Shown here in pieces: positions 63,226-64,000 of a DNA stretch of 64,000 bases; position 1 is the stretch's first letter, and every line of letters starts with the position of its first letter. The notes below the pieces were generated by a model that was not told where the DNA came from, did not search any database, and was given only the letters and a program-made list of their open reading frames with translations. Source of the DNA: Chryseobacterium gilvum (lineage in GTDB: Bacteria > Bacteroidota > Bacteroidia > Flavobacteriales > Weeksellaceae). The stretch is from assembly GCF_025628965.1 (NCBI RefSeq), contig NZ_JAOTEN010000002.1, forward strand, positions 248,001-312,000, given 5' to 3'. Both the position numbers and the translations under genes were made by a program.

Positions 63226-64000
63226 ATGATACAGTATTCTAATATACATCAGACCTCGAATTTCGCTGTACTTTCTGTGAGTTATGAAAAAGCAGATGGT
63301 GAAACAAGAGGAAAATTTGCATTTTTTGACGAAAATATTAAAACCTTTGTCACCCGCATTCATGATGAAAATCTTGGAGACGCTTTCGTGGTCTCTACCT
63401 GTAACCGAACAGAAATCTATACTACGACTCTGAATTATCTTTCTGTCGCAGAAGAATACTGCAAAACAATTGATGTAAGCCTTACCGATTTTCTTCAGTT
63501 TGCCAATATTTTAACAAAAGAAGAAGCACTGCAACATTTGTTCAGGGTTGCAGCAGGCCTGGAAAGCCAGATCATTGGTGATTTTGAAATTATCGGACAG
63601 ATTAAAAAAGCATATGCGCGTTTCAGAAAAGAAAGGCAAAATTCAAATCCGTTTCTGGAAAGAGCCATCAATTCTGCGATCCAGATTTCCAAAAGAATAA
63701 AAAACGAAACCGGAATTTCTAACGGAGCCGCTTCTGTTTCATACGCCGCAGTACATTATATTTTAAATAACCAGAAAAGAATTACCGAAAAAAACATTCT
63801 GCTTCTGGGAGTAGGCGAAATCGGGCAAAACACGGTAGAAAACCTGGTTAAGCATGTGTTCCAGCCGAGAATAAAGATAACCAACCGTACTCAGGAAACC
63901 GCAGAAAAAATCTCTCAGAAATACAATATCCCTCATATTGACTATGAAAATTTTAATGAGGAAGTTAAAAATACCGATATTCTTATTGTAGCCACAGCAT
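63226..64000 (+). CDS. hemA: glutamyl-tRNA reductase, N-terminal part
   Basis: The gene runs off the right edge; 258 codons are present. The start ATG gives MIQYSNIHQTSNFAVLSVSY. The catalytic Cys is in FVVSTCNRTEIY, the segment LFRVAAGLESQIIGDFEI follows, and the Rossmann-like NADPH domain starts at ILLLGVGEIGQNT. It reduces glutamyl-tRNA to glutamate-1-semialdehyde, the first step of haem synthesis by the C5 route. The promoter and start lie in the 238-nt gap divergent from mreB. Confidence 0.94.
   Translation, partial: MIQYSNIHQTSNFAVLSVSYEKADGETRGKFAFFDENIKTFVTRIHDENLGDAFVVSTCNRTEIYTTTLNYLSVAEEYCKTIDVSLTDFLQFANILTKEEALQHLFRVAAGLESQIIGDFEIIGQIKKAYARFRKERQNSNPFLERAINSAIQISKRIKNETGISNGAASVSYAAVHYILNNQKRITEKNILLLGVGEIGQNTVENLVKHVFQPRIKITNRTQETAEKISQKYNIPHIDYENFNEEVKNTDILIVATA

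Overview
The window looks like a chromosome segment of a Flavobacteriia member, most likely Chryseobacterium or a close Weeksellaceae relative. The grounds are its AT-rich intergenic DNA, many promoters with the Bacteroidota -7 box TAnnTTTG, very short mRNA leaders, no Shine-Dalgarno sites, a type III glutamine synthetase, flavobacterial families such as DUF4271 and DUF4296, and the gene order rsfS-ftsH and mreB-mreC-mreD-mrdA-rodA. The species call is inference. I saw no rRNA, tRNA, CRISPR array, complete insertion sequence or integrase.

Layout. 1-9.6 kb is housekeeping: ftsH (partial), rsfS, birA, an LptF/G-type permease, tgt, a DUF4296 lipoprotein, a dolichol-phosphate-mannose-synthase-like glycosyltransferase, DUF4271, a hemD-like gene, oligopeptidase B, two small unknowns and an SRPBCC protein. 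9.8-16 kb holds a two-component system followed by a metal-flavoured cluster: a lipoprotein with HGxPxHxC repeats, a Cys/His-rich secreted protein, and a TonB-dependent receptor carrying two heavy-metal (HMA) domains. 16-20 kb has osmC and a TetR-controlled run of thiolase, hotdog thioesterase and KAS II. 20-33 kb is metabolic and envelope genes (L,D-transpeptidase-like, msrB, DUF445, pyrD, truC-like, esterase, glyS, M48 protease, beta-lactamase-fold hydrolase). 33-38 kb is an SOS-type mutagenesis cassette: dnaE2-like and dinB, divergent from an S24 (LexA-like) repressor, with two operator copies between them.

38.2-44.1 kb is the most unusual region. An endolysin-like M15 peptidase, a patatin-like phospholipase, a three-gene DUF2589 operon, a 54-residue acidic protein and a WYL-domain regulator are each preceded by the same element: a partial palindrome CGWCA-N5-TGWCG. 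In all nine copies the start of the element lies exactly 27 bp before the start of a -7 box. Four of the copies are stacked in tandem before the DUF2589 operon, and one precedes the regulator itself. I read this as a single regulon controlled by the WYL protein, with membrane- and wall-degrading enzymes as outputs, possibly a stress- or phage-induced lysis or defence module. I know of no described system with this composition.

44-49 kb holds a TonB-C-like secreted protein, tadA, coaX, an XRE regulator and a low-GC insert: a lipoprotein with a C-terminal Tae4-like amidase toxin domain, a Tai4-like immunity candidate and a frameshifted third gene. 49-64 kb is again housekeeping: M1 peptidase, DinB-like protein, DUF6909-like protein, glnA type III, NlpC/P60 lipoprotein, pentapeptide-repeat protein, the rod-shape operon mreBCD-mrdA-rodA, and the start of hemA.
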